The notes under the pieces are model-generated. The model was not told the origin of the DNA. It saw only the letters and a list, made by a program, of their open reading frames with translations, and did not search any database. Both the position numbers and the translations under genes were made by a program. A stretch of 64,000 bases of DNA, taken from Candidatus Neomicrothrix sp. UBA2974. GTDB taxonomy: Bacteria; Actinomycetota; Acidimicrobiia; Acidimicrobiales; MedAcidi-G1. The DNA lies in contig DEAU01000022.1 of the NCBI GenBank assembly GCA_002348705.1, positions 58,027 through 122,026 on the forward strand. The letters run 5' to 3'. Positions within the stretch are counted from its first letter, which is position 1, and the number at the start of each line of letters is the position of its first letter. Of this stretch, positions 43,830 to 52,577 are shown piece after piece.

Positions 43830-45658
43830 TCCTCCGCGCCTCCCACTTCTCCCGTCGACACGGTGGCCGTAACGACGGTTCCCTCCTCTTCTTCCGATTC
43901 CAACTTGTCTCCCTGGAGCCAGGCATCCTGCAGGAACTCGTCCTGGTGGAGTTCGCGGCTACGCCGGGCGCTAGGTACGAGGCCCTCAGGTCTCTTCAGC
44001 ATCATGAAGACCAGCAGGATCCCGTAGATCAGCAACTTGTAATTCTGAAACTCTTGGAGGAGACCAGGCTGCTTCGGACCACCCAGGACTCCGATCAGGA
44101 CGAACGAGCCCACTAGCACGCCGGCGATATTGCCCATGCCGCCCACAATCACTACCACCAGGATGATGATTGACACGAGGATCATAAAGGACGTGGGGAA
44201 AATCGAGCCGACCTTGGCGGCCAGGACGGCTCCGCTGAAAGAAGCCAACACGGCACCTACGACAAAGGCCATGAGTTTGGCGTTCACCGTGTTGATTCCC
44301 ATGGCCTCGGCCACCTGTTCGTCCTCACGAACGGCCATCCACGCCCTACCCAGGCGGGAGGCTTGCAGGCGCCAAGAGGTGTAGATGGCGATAGCGCAGA
44401 ACACCAACACCAAATAGAAGACCGATCGGGGGTCCGTGCCCTTGACCGTAGCGAAGCCAAGGTCCACACCTGGGATGTTGGTGATTCCCTGAGCGCCACC
44501 AAAGTAGGGGCCAAGCCAGTCCGACATGAACAGAAGGCGGATGATCTCACCGAACCCGAGCGTCACGATTGCCAAATAGTCGCCGCGCATCCTTATGACC
44601 GGAGCACCGATCAGCAGGCCGGTCAACCCGGCGGCGATCACCACGAAGACCAAAGCCACACCAAAGTGCAACTCTGGAGCAAACCATGGACTGTTGGGCG
44701 AAGTCAGTACAGCGGTCGTGTAGCCACCAACGGCGAAGAAGGCCACGTAGCCAAGGTCGAGGAGGCCGGCAAGACCCACCACGATGTTCAGACCTAGAGC
44801 CAAGAGCAGGAAGATTCCCACGTTGGCCAGCAACTCATTCATGATCTTGCCGAGGAACATCGGAAGGACGATGCACAGCACGGCAACAACGACAAAGAGA
44901 ATCATCGAGGCCTTCTGTCGCTCGGCGCCCTCCATGTCCCGGTAACGGTTAGTGGCTGCTTTCACCCGTCCCCGGGTAACCATCGACGCCGCACCAATCA
45001 CCAATCCAACCACGATCGTCGACGTGACGGTCAAACCTCCCTTCTTCGCGTACAGCCAGTCGGTGAGCGACTCCAGACCGAAGCCCTCGGACAGATCCGA
45101 GATAGCGGCTTCGAGGACCGACAGGAAGAAGAGGCCGAAGACCACAAAGGCAGTCGTCCGCCGGACGACTGATGGCACCACGTGCAGTGCTGCACCGGCT
45201 AGGCCCAGCAAGGCTCCAGTGCATAGCCAAGCTGCGGCACCAAAGCCCATGCCGTTCTCGTAGGTAAGAAAGCGGAAGAGTTGGGGGCTCCAGTTGACCA
45301 GTGGGTCCCTAAGGTTCCAGTTGTCAAGTGCAACCATCAGCAGCGACAACACGCCGCCGCCGATTAGACCCACTACGAGACCGGTGACGAGGTCGTACAA
45401 CCCCTGACGACGGTTCTCCACACCCTCGAGAACCAGGAGGGTCGACGACACCCAACCGATGGCTATAGGTACCAGAAGGACGAACAGGTAACCAAGACTG
45501 AGGTGGCGTTCGATGATGGCCCGCTTGTCGAGCTCAACGGGCATACCCACCAGACAGAGGCTGACGAGGACGAGGCCACATACGAGTCCCCAGCGGAGAA
45601 CGTGAGGCCAATTCTGGTCCACGGCGGAACGGGGAAGGTCCATGGCTCGCTCGTTCAT
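43826..45658 (-). CDS. livM: branched-chain amino acid-type ABC permease LivM, N-terminally extended
   Basis: A 610-residue permease; LivM is usually 320-430 residues. Residues about 270-560 are the BPD_transp_2 domain, with LALGLNIVVGLAGLLDLGY, PVIRMRGDYLAIVTLGFGEI and AWMAVREDEQVAEAMGINTV. The first 260 residues add roughly six hydrophobic helices not needed for the core fold. The C-terminal tail after MMLKRPEGLVPSARR is long and acidic (ESEEEEGT). The ATG at 45658 is chosen because it overlaps the livH stop (ATGA). It pairs with LivH to form the channel. Confidence 0.93.
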   Translation of the reverse strand: MNERAMDLPRSAVDQNWPHVLRWGLVCGLVLVSLCLVGMPVELDKRAIIERHLSLGYLFVLLVPIAIGWVSSTLLVLEGVENRRQGLYDLVTGLVVGLIGGGVLSLLMVALDNWNLRDPLVNWSPQLFRFLTYENGMGFGAAAWLCTGALLGLAGAALHVVPSVVRRTTAFVVFGLFFLSVLEAAISDLSEGFGLESLTDWLYAKKGGLTVTSTIVVGLVIGAASMVTRGRVKAATNRYRDMEGAERQKASMILFVVVAVLCIVLPMFLGKIMNELLANVGIFLLLALGLNIVVGLAGLLDLGYVAFFAVGGYTTAVLTSPNSPWFAPELHFGVALVFVVIAAGLTGLLIGAPVIRMRGDYLAIVTLGFGEIIRLLFMSDWLGPYFGGAQGITNIPGVDLGFATVKGTDPRSVFYLVLVFCAIAIYTSWRLQASRLGRAWMAVREDEQVAEAMGINTVNAKLMAFVVGAVLASFSGAVLAAKVGSIFPTSFMILVSIIILVVVIVGGMGNIAGVLVGSFVLIGVLGGPKQPGLLQEFQNYKLLIYGILLVFMMLKRPEGLVPSARRSRELHQDEFLQDAWLQGDKLESEEEEGTVVTATVSTGEVGGAEE

Positions 45659-46785
45659 GCGCGATCCTCCGCCGACAAGCGCTCTCCGAAGAGGCCGGAT
45701 GGCTTGAATAGGAGGACGAGGACTAACACGGTAAAGGCCACCGCGTCCTTGAGTTGTGAGACTCCCGGAACACCGAGAGGCTCCAGGATGACCATAGGAG
45801 CAATCGACTCCGCCGAACCCAATGAGATACCACCAGCCATTGCGCCGCCCAAATTTCCGATGCCACCTACGACTGCAGCGGTGAACGCCTTCACGCCGGG
45901 GAGGAATCCGGTCATGTGCGTGACGGAGCGGAACATCAGGCCCCAAAGGATCCCACCAACGCCGGCCATCGCCCCACCCACGGCAAACGTGGTGACGATG
46001 GTCCGGTTTACATCGATGCCCATCAGGGCAGCAATCTCCTTGTCTTCGGCGACAGCCCTCATGGCCTTACCAGTCTTGGTTCGCTCAACGACATACCAGA
46101 GGACAACCATCGACACAGCAGCCACGACGAGAACCAGCAGGCGGGTGCCGGCAATCTCAAAGGTCAGGATTGATCGCTGCTTCGACAGCCATTCCGGCAG
46201 CCGCGGGTAACTCTTTGATGCCGGACCGAACAGGCCAAGGACGAAGTTCTGGATAAAGAACGACACACCGATCGAAGTGATTAGTGGTATCAGACGTGGC
46301 GAATTGCGAAGTGGTCGGTACGCCACCCGCTCCATCAATACGGCGGTGAACGTGGAGAAGAGGATCGCCATCAGGATGATCAGAAGCAGACAGAGGATGA
46401 AGTTCTGCTCCCACATGCCGTTCGCCTGAAACTTCTCCGAGGCGATGAAACCGGTCATGGCTCCAACCATGAAGACCTCGCCATGGGCGAAGTTGATGAA
46501 CCCGAGAACGCCATACACCATCGAGTAGCCGAGAGCGATGAGGCCGTACATAGAACCCTGAGAAAGTCCTGAGATCAGCAATCCCTTGAACTGATCGCCG
46601 GTCAAACCTCGGGCGTCAGGATTACGCCAGCGAGCGAAAGGGTTGTCGGCGTCGATCTGCTGCCAGATGAAGGCCAGCAGACCTATCACGATCAGGGCCA
46701 CAAGAAAGACTCTGATAAACGTTAGAAACCGGTCGACGGCAGCGAGTCGCCTTGCCGACTTGGTTGTGAGTGAGTGTGTTGACAC
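45655..46785 (-). CDS. livH: branched-chain amino acid-type ABC permease LivH
   Basis: A 376-residue permease of the LivH type. YGLIALGYSMVYGVLGFINFAHGE is the conserved first core block, and the EAA-like cytoplasmic segment is MRAVAEDKEIAALMGIDVN. The N-terminal 75 residues include an extra hydrophobic helix. The GTG start follows CGGAG. It heads the livHMGF operon; no LivK-type binding protein gene is adjacent, so one must be supplied from elsewhere. The divergent aminotransferase gene starts 38 bases away. Confidence 0.94.
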   Translation of the reverse strand: MSTHSLTTKSARRLAAVDRFLTFIRVFLVALIVIGLLAFIWQQIDADNPFARWRNPDARGLTGDQFKGLLISGLSQGSMYGLIALGYSMVYGVLGFINFAHGEVFMVGAMTGFIASEKFQANGMWEQNFILCLLLIILMAILFSTFTAVLMERVAYRPLRNSPRLIPLITSIGVSFFIQNFVLGLFGPASKSYPRLPEWLSKQRSILTFEIAGTRLLVLVVAAVSMVVLWYVVERTKTGKAMRAVAEDKEIAALMGIDVNRTIVTTFAVGGAMAGVGGILWGLMFRSVTHMTGFLPGVKAFTAAVVGGIGNLGGAMAGGISLGSAESIAPMVILEPLGVPGVSQLKDAVAFTVLVLVLLFKPSGLFGERLSAEDRA

Positions 46786-46823
46786 TTCGGCTCCGATTAT
46801 TTAATACCTAGCGAACAACAGCG

Positions 46824-47801
46824 GTGAGAGTAGCCGACCGGCTGCTAAGACAACGATGTGTGGCTACCATCGCCGACGTGACCCCAGAGCCCCGCAGTAC
46901 CCACCAAGCCCTGACCGACGAACGGAACGAGTCGGTCGAGATATGGATAAACGGTGAGTTCTTTCCGCGGCACGAGGCAAAAGTCTCAGTATTCGACAGT
47001 GGCTTCCTAGTCGGTGACGGAGTGTGGGAAGGCCTTCGCCTCCACCACGGCAGGTTCGCCTTCCTTGACCGACACCTCGACCGACTTTTCGCCGGGCTGG
47101 CAGCGACCGGAATCGAGTTGGGCATGTCCCGCGACGACGTCGTTGAAGCATTGAGGACCGCTGTCGACCACAACGGAATGCACGATGACGTCCACGTTCG
47201 CCTGATGGTCACCCGGGGCGACAAGAAGACGCCATCTCAGCACCCATCGAACTGCGTGGGTGGACCAAACGTCGTCATCATCGCCGAACACAAGGCGGCC
47301 GACCCAGCGGTGCTCGAGTCCGGCATCACTCTTTTCACTGCAACTGTCCGGCGGCCTCCTCCCGATACTTTGGACCAGCGCCTGAACTGCCACTCGAAGC
47401 TCCACGAGGTGATCGCGCTGATTCAGGCTGTTGAGGCCGGAGCTGACGAGGCCCTGATGCTGGATCCGACGGGTGCCGTAGCCACCTGCAACGCGACCAA
47501 TTTCTTCGTTGTGCGCAACGACGGACTGTGGACGTCGACAGGGCACTACAACCTGAATGGCATCACGCGGCAAGTCGTACTCGAGGTAGCGCCGGATCTT
47601 GGCCTAGTCGTCCGCGAAAAACCCTTTTCGCTGACTGACGTGTACTCCGCTGAAGAGGCATTTGTAACAGGCACATTCGGGGGCCTGACCCCAGTGGTAT
47701 CTGTCGACGGTCGAACCATCGGTGATGGCCGCCCTGGATCCATCACCGCCCGACTCCGGGAGCAGTACCAGGCGGCGGTTGAGGCCGACGTCGTCGGCTG
47801 A
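46824..47801 (+). CDS. class IV PLP aminotransferase (branched-chain/D-amino acid type)
   Basis: A 325-residue (maximum) fold-type IV aminotransferase. VSVFDSGFLVGDGVWEGLR is the N-terminal family block, the Schiff-base Lys lies in LNCHSKLHEVIALIQAVEAG, and ATCNATNFFVV plus TGTFGGLTPV bind phosphate and substrate. The exact start is unclear: GTGs at 46860 and 46878 are alternatives, and the conserved region begins only near SVEIWINGEFF. It transfers amino groups between branched-chain or D-amino acids and 2-oxo acids. It is followed 31 bases later by a sulfotransferase-like gene, and is divergent from the Liv transporter, suggesting amino-acid use. Confidence 0.88.
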   Translation: MRVADRLLRQRCVATIADVTPEPRSTHQALTDERNESVEIWINGEFFPRHEAKVSVFDSGFLVGDGVWEGLRLHHGRFAFLDRHLDRLFAGLAATGIELGMSRDDVVEALRTAVDHNGMHDDVHVRLMVTRGDKKTPSQHPSNCVGGPNVVIIAEHKAADPAVLESGITLFTATVRRPPPDTLDQRLNCHSKLHEVIALIQAVEAGADEALMLDPTGAVATCNATNFFVVRNDGLWTSTGHYNLNGITRQVVLEVAPDLGLVVREKPFSLTDVYSAEEAFVTGTFGGLTPVVSVDGRTIGDGRPGSITARLREQYQAAVEADVVG

Positions 47802-47832
47802 CCCAACTCGCCGGACCAACCTGGGAAGCGCT

Positions 47833-48552
47833 GTGACTCTGCGCATCAACTGCTGGTCGGGACCCCGAAATGTCTCGACGTCGTTTATGTACGCATTTCG
47901 GCAACGGTCCGACACCATCGTGTTCGACGAGCCCATCTACGCCCATTACCTGCGGGTGACCGGCAGGAAGCACCCGGCTCGAGAAGAGGTTCTAACCAGC
48001 CAGAATCCTGATGGCTCGGCCGTGGTTCGAGACCTCATACTGGGCGACCACCAGACACCGGTGGTCTTCTTCAAACAGATGGCGCAGCACTTTGTCGAAC
48101 TAGACCGACGCTTTCTTGGCCAGTGCCGGAATCTGCTCCTAATTCGCGACCCAGAACGGGTGGTCGCCTCGTTCGCCAAGAATGTGCCCGACGTAACTCT
48201 TGCGGATACGGGCCTACCTATCCAGATCGAACTCCTCGATGCCAGCTTGGCTGCCGGCGACCGTCCACTAGTAATCGACTCTGCAGATCTGCTCGCTAAG
48301 CCTGAAATGGTCCTACGCCTCGCCTGCGAACGTCTGGGCTTGAACTTCGACCCGGCAATGCTGTCATGGCCACCAGGCCCGAAACCGGAAGACGGAATTT
48401 GGGCCAAACATTGGTACGCCAGCACTCATCGGACTACAGGCTTCGAAGCCGGGGTGCCGAGTACTCAGGCACCACCAGACGAACTCAGGCCGGTGATCGA
48501 AGAAGCTCGCCCCCTCTACGAGCGGCTCCTGACGTTCGCTGTCCGAGCATGA
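47833..48552 (+). CDS. sulfotransferase-like protein
   Basis: A 239-residue P-loop sulfotransferase-family protein. INCWSGPRNVSTSFMYAFRQR near the N-terminus holds the PAPS 5'-phosphosulfate-type loop, FDEPIYAHYLRVTGR follows, and NLLLIRDPERVVASFAKN contains the Arg-Asp-Pro 3'-phosphate motif. The start is GTG. It directly follows the class IV aminotransferase; I recall the two domains occurring together in other bacteria, which hints at a shared substrate, but no sulfation has been shown for it here. It converges on the aconitase X small-subunit gene. Confidence 0.78.
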   Translation: MTLRINCWSGPRNVSTSFMYAFRQRSDTIVFDEPIYAHYLRVTGRKHPAREEVLTSQNPDGSAVVRDLILGDHQTPVVFFKQMAQHFVELDRRFLGQCRNLLLIRDPERVVASFAKNVPDVTLADTGLPIQIELLDASLAAGDRPLVIDSADLLAKPEMVLRLACERLGLNFDPAMLSWPPGPKPEDGIWAKHWYASTHRTTGFEAGVPSTQAPPDELRPVIEEARPLYERLLTFAVRA

Positions 48553-48569
48553 TCCACGGCGGTAGATAG

Positions 48570-48998
48570 CTAGTTGGAATACACAGTTCCGTCGATTCCG
48601 ATCCGCACCCTCTGGCCAGTAGGTAACCGGTCGAAGCCCCCCTCAGGAAGGACCAGCACGGGGACGAGCACTCCATAGACCTCGTCGGCCGCAATCGCCC
48701 CTAGAGCCACGATCTCGTCGAACTCCCCCATCAGGATGGCCGCCGGGCCTGTCCCAGCACGCACCGCCTCACACAGTGCACTACTAGCAGAACTTGAACC
48801 GCGGCCAAACGGCATAGCAATGACGCGTCCAGTAACCGACTCACCGACTTGGGGATGGTGCCGGTCGATTATCCGGCCAGTTGCGGGATCGAGCCCACCC
48901 CAGAAGCTCAGCGGTTCATCGAGGCGCAAAACCTCTCCGACGGCTCCGCCCGGCACCATCGAGTGCTCGGCTCGAGTAAGTGGATCGTGGTCACTCAT
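48570..48998 (-). CDS. aconitase X swivel-domain (small) subunit, DUF126
   Basis: A 142-residue swivel-domain protein. RVIAMPFGRGSSSASSALCE carries the catalytic-serine loop of the aconitase X small subunit. The ATG at 48998 overlaps the stop of the large-subunit gene by 8 bases (ATGAGTGA), so the two are coupled as in other two-subunit AcnX enzymes. Known AcnX members dehydrate cis-3-hydroxy-L-proline in bacteria or mevalonate 5-phosphate in archaea; the former is the likelier bacterial role. Confidence 0.85.
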   Translation of the reverse strand: MSDHDPLTRAEHSMVPGGAVGEVLRLDEPLSFWGGLDPATGRIIDRHHPQVGESVTGRVIAMPFGRGSSSASSALCEAVRAGTGPAAILMGEFDEIVALGAIAADEVYGVLVPVLVLPEGGFDRLPTGQRVRIGIDGTVYSN

Positions 48999-50259
48999 CT
49001 GACCAGATCCTCTCGTCGCGGACAATCTGGCCAGCGACAGCGGACTCCACACAGTCCTCGGTACTCCCGAACACGACTTCGAGCCCAAGATTCCCAGGGG
49101 CGTAGTAGGCCCACTTGGCCGAATCAGTCATCGCCGTGCGCGCCGCTACATCAATTATCGGAGTTACGTAGGTGCATGTATCGGTCACGATGCGGACTCC
49201 TGCGGTCAGCAGGATGGCCTCCCAACCCCGCAAAGAAACTTCGTTCAGCACCTCCCGGCTAGTCGCGGCATACAGAACCACGCCATCATGAACCCGGCGG
49301 CTGTCCAGAAGTTCGACCAGCCGTGCAAACTCCTCAACCGAATAGTGAGGAGTACCAAGACTGACCACATCCAGAGCACCGGCGGCCACCGTGCTTAACC
49401 GGTCTCGCGCTGAACGGAGGTCGGCTGGCGTCACCGAAAGAACCGAGTCCGGCCGACGACCCTGTAAAGCCGCCTCCAAAGTCGGGGCCTCTGGGGTCGA
49501 ACCAACCACGTGAAAAAGCCCAACCGCTCCGGTAGACGCCGCAGCAGCGCCGAGAGCCTTAAGGCGGTCTTCGGACAATCCAGAAGGAAGGCCTTCCAAA
49601 ACGGGGACTTCCTTACCCACCATGCGGCCCAGCAGGCCTCCAAGGACTGGATAAAGAACGTCTCTGTTGACCAGTTCGTCGGACACTCCGTCGAGATGGA
49701 CTAGCACCGTGGCCCGCCGCGCTTCATCGAGATGAAGTCCGGCCGCCGGAGCCCGACCGGTCACTGCGCAGCAGATGTCGATGAAGTCCCCGTATCGGTG
49801 AGTCCGGGCGCCGAGGACTGAATTAGCGAACACGATGGCATTCGACTCAGCCCAAGCAACATTCTCCCCGAAAGCGGGTCGTTCACCCGCCTGATAGGGC
49901 GTGCAGGTCCATGTGGGACGGCAACCCATCTCCTCATAGCACTCCATCAGACGTCGGGCAGCTCGACCGTCGTCCGGATCGCCCCGATAGAGCTCCGGGT
50001 GTATTAGGTCGAGCGAAGAGACGTTTAGCGTGGTGGGAACCGTCACCTGGGCCCCAGCGCCAGCAAGTCGTTCAGCAAAGTCCAGGGTAGCCGGACCAAG
50101 GTAGAGGCAAGCGTCCACATGGGCACCGACCACATCGAGAAGGGCCTTGGCGCCCATGGCCTCGGCTGCACGGGACACAAGACGCATGGCAAACTGCTGC
50201 CCAGGCCCCTCTTCGCCAGCAAGCCGGGCCTCATCACGAGCACCGAGACGAAAAGTCAA
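48991..50259 (-). CDS. aconitase X catalytic (large) subunit, DUF521
   Basis: A 422-residue AcnX large subunit. Family blocks include TWTCTPYQAGERPAFGENVAW, NSVLGARTHRYGDFIDICCA, and the C-terminal SAKWAYYAPGNLGLEVVFGS. Cysteines for a cluster are present in TCTPY, DICCAV and TDTCTYVTP regions. Together with the downstream small subunit it forms a dehydratase acting on a hydroxy-acid such as cis-3-hydroxy-L-proline. No proline racemase or pyrroline reductase gene is adjacent, so the pathway assignment stays tentative. Confidence 0.88.
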   Translation of the reverse strand: MTFRLGARDEARLAGEEGPGQQFAMRLVSRAAEAMGAKALLDVVGAHVDACLYLGPATLDFAERLAGAGAQVTVPTTLNVSSLDLIHPELYRGDPDDGRAARRLMECYEEMGCRPTWTCTPYQAGERPAFGENVAWAESNAIVFANSVLGARTHRYGDFIDICCAVTGRAPAAGLHLDEARRATVLVHLDGVSDELVNRDVLYPVLGGLLGRMVGKEVPVLEGLPSGLSEDRLKALGAAAASTGAVGLFHVVGSTPEAPTLEAALQGRRPDSVLSVTPADLRSARDRLSTVAAGALDVVSLGTPHYSVEEFARLVELLDSRRVHDGVVLYAATSREVLNEVSLRGWEAILLTAGVRIVTDTCTYVTPIIDVAARTAMTDSAKWAYYAPGNLGLEVVFGSTEDCVESAVAGQIVRDERIWSDE

Positions 50260-50310
50260 CTCAGATATCCCAGTGCTCGCCGGTGGGTCGGCCGGGAGTC
50301 GAACGACCCC

Positions 50311-50955
50311 TCAGCAGTAGGGGTTCTCCTCCGGCTCCTCGTCGGCAGCGGGAACCTCGCCGTCGATGACGAGCTCTTGGCCGACGAACAGAAGGTTCGG
50401 ATCGTCGATGGAATTACGAGCCATGATGTCTTCGACCGTGGTGTCGTGGCGCTTAGCAATCTTGGACAGTGAATCACCGGCTTGCACGGTCACTATCAGA
50501 ACGTCGCCACCCTTCTCCCCGTCGGATGACTCGGCGTCCGGGTCGGAGAGCAGGATGACCTGCCCGACGAAGATCTGGTTCGGATCACACATCTCGTTGA
50601 TACGCACGAGGGCGTCGACCGTTGTGCCATAACGCTTTGCAATCTTCGATAGCGAATCACCTTGTTCGACGGTGACTGACTCGGGTACGTCCGACGGAGC
50701 CTCGGTAGGCGACAAAGTCGTGGTTGTGGTTGCGGCCATCTCGGAATCAGCGACAGACGTAGTGGTCGCCTCGTAGACAGCTTCGGTGGTTGAAGTGGGC
50801 GATGCCTGCACCGGCGCTTCAGTCGTAGTTGTTGCAAAGATGGCTGTGGTGGTAGTCGCCACAACAACCGGTTCGTCGTCTGAACCTCCACAGGCAGTGA
50901 CCAACAGGACCATCACAGCCAAGAACACAGTGAGAAGTTCAGGCACTCGGCGCAT
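50311..50955 (-). CDS. lipoprotein with two LysM domains
   Basis: A 214-residue secreted lipoprotein. The ATG at 50955 starts a signal peptide ending in the lipobox LVTAC (Cys near residue 23). A Thr/Ala/Pro-rich linker of about 75 residues follows, then two LysM repeats: VEQGDSLSKIAKRYGTTVDA and VQAGDSLSKIAKRHDTTVED, each ending in a (Q/L)IFVGQ-like block. LysM domains bind peptidoglycan. It probably anchors at the cell surface; no enzymatic domain is visible. It lies between mtnA and aconitase X genes on the same strand. Confidence 0.9.
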   Translation of the reverse strand: MRRVPELLTVFLAVMVLLVTACGGSDDEPVVVATTTTAIFATTTTEAPVQASPTSTTEAVYEATTTSVADSEMAATTTTTLSPTEAPSDVPESVTVEQGDSLSKIAKRYGTTVDALVRINEMCDPNQIFVGQVILLSDPDAESSDGEKGGDVLIVTVQAGDSLSKIAKRHDTTVEDIMARNSIDDPNLLFVGQELVIDGEVPAADEEPEENPYC

Positions 50956-51007
50956 GGCCGGAGCATAGGTCCAGCATCCCCCTCTTACTGGTACCCCTTT
51001 CGCCCTT

Positions 51008-52089
51008 CTACTCGTTGGCGAGCATCCGGGCGATCGAAAAATGGAAGTCCGGCCTGAGAACACCACGCTCAGTGATGATGCCGGCGACCAACTCGGCCGG
51101 GGTTACATCAAAGGCCGGATTCCATACCTCGACCGGCCCGGGGTGCGAAGTTCGAAGGTCCAACTGTTGGACCTCGTCCGGATCGCGGTTCTCAATTTCG
51201 ATACGCTCACCGTCCGACGTCGCGATGTCAATGGTCGAGGTGGGTGCGGCCACATAAAAAGGCACACCAAACCGACTAGCCGCGACCGCATGGGAAAATG
51301 TCCCGATCTTGTTGGCCACATCACCGTTAGCTGCGATCCGGTCAGCACCTATGACTACGGCTTCTATCCGCCCTGAGGCCAGTAGCCCGCATGCGGCAGA
51401 GTCCGGGATCAATGTGACAGGCACGCCGGCCGCTGAAAGTTCCCACACGGTAAGCCGAGCGCCCTGAAGAAGAGGTCGGGTCTCCGCCGCGAAGACTTCG
51501 ACCGGTTGGCCGACCATCGCCTTGCCGTAGACGACACCAAGAGCGGTACCGATTCCCGTTGTGCTAGGCGTCCGGCGTTGCAGTGCGTCAAGATCACGGA
51601 AGCATCGGCCAACTCTTTGGCGCCATGCCGTCCGATGGAATCACAGGCCGACCGATCCTCCTCAAAGATGGCAGTTGCCTCAGATAGGGCTGCCTCCCGA
51701 CGCTCATCACCATTACCGAGATCAACGACAGCGGTGACCACCCGTTCAACGGCCCAGCGCAGGTTTACTGCGGTTGGACGAGCGGCAGCGATCCGTTCGA
51801 CCGCAGGCCCTATCTCGGCAGGACTGGCTCCGCCGCCAGCCCGCAGTGACTCATCGATAGCCAACACCACTCCAAAAGCCCCGCAGGCGCCGATGGCCGG
51901 CGCCCCGCGGATTGCTAGTCGACCAATGGCGTGCACGATGTCATCCACCGACCGCAACTCGACGGTACGCACCTCGGTGGGCAGAAGGGCCTGGTCGAGT
52001 ATTTCGACACGGTCGTCGACCCAGACGATCGTAGGTGGAGAATCAATTTCCAGCCTCAATTGCCCAAACCCTTCTCCAGTCCACTCCAA
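51008..52089 (-). pseudogene. mtnA: S-methyl-5-thioribose-1-phosphate isomerase, frameshifted
   Basis: Two overlapping frames together encode one complete MtnA. The first frame carries RLAIRGAPAIGACGAFGV, RPTAVNLRWAVERVV and the catalytic-Cys motif ILTHCNAG. The match then jumps to the next frame at about 51561 with TGIGTALGVVYGKAMVGQP, followed by VEVFAAETRPLLQGARLTVW and the catalytic Asp in VVIGADRIAANGDVANKIGT. One missing base (gca-ca-acg where gca-aca-acg is expected) explains it. MtnA interconverts methylthioribose-1-phosphate and methylthioribulose-1-phosphate in methionine salvage. The rest is intact with no other lesion, so a recent mutation or a sequencing/assembly error is likely. 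The start may be TTG 52089 or TTG 52059, the latter overlapping the GFA stop. Confidence 0.9.
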
Positions 52090-52532
52090 ACTGAAACGTC
52101 ACCGGGGACGTCTCCCCGATATGAATTGATGGAATCGTCGAGAACGTGGAAGTCCGATGCCTCGCCGGTGTAGATGGCGAGCACAGAGCGCAGACCTGTC
52201 GGTTGATCGAGGGTTCCCGCTGCGATAGCGACTGTGGACACATTGTCGGTGGACATCCAAAACAGCGTCGACCCGCACCGGTTGCAGAAGCCGTATCGGA
52301 CCTCACTGGTGCGGCTATACCACATGAGGTTCGACTCGACGTCCAAGTGCAAGTCATCACGGTGGGTAGCGGTCGCCGCCATATGGTGACCGGTGATTCG
52401 ACGACAAGGGGTGCAATGGCAGTGGACTACCTGACGAAGTTCACCCGTCACCCGGTATTGGACCCCGCCACACTCGCAGCGTCCCGTGGCTTGGGTGTCA
52501 TTTCCTCTGGCCATCAATCGAGCGTCATCCAT
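52056..52532 (-). CDS. GFA/CENP-V domain zinc protein
   Basis: A 158-residue protein of the glutathione-dependent formaldehyde-activating (GFA/CENP-V) fold. Zinc ligands are CECGG near the N-terminus, HCHCTPCRR about 20 residues later, and FCNRCGS near residue 85. Few members have proven enzymatic activity; the family name comes from Gfa, which promotes formaldehyde-glutathione adduct formation. The ATG at 52532 follows GAGGATG; an ATG seven codons later is possible. Its end overlaps the start region of mtnA, so the two are likely in one operon. Confidence 0.87.
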   Translation of the reverse strand: MDDARLMARGNDTQATGRCECGGVQYRVTGELRQVVHCHCTPCRRITGHHMAATATHRDDLHLDVESNLMWYSRTSEVRYGFCNRCGSTLFWMSTDNVSTVAIAAGTLDQPTGLRSVLAIYTGEASDFHVLDDSINSYRGDVPGDVSVWSGLEKGLGN

Positions 52533-52577
52533 GCGCGCATCCTCGCACGCGTTCCACTGCGGTGATGGACTGGCGCC

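Noticed and set aside
43826..45946. Longer livM start at 45946
   Set aside because: It would overlap livH by about 290 bases with a non-family N-terminus; the ATG at 45658 gives the ATGA overlap seen throughout the operon.
50280..50310. Minus-strand sequence resembling the 3' end of a tRNA (TTCGACTCCC, then a CCGACCCACC-like end), possible attachment site
   Set aside because: No pairing 5' T-stem and no matching acceptor, D or anticodon arms upstream; no integrase nearby. Likely a chance GC-rich hairpin.
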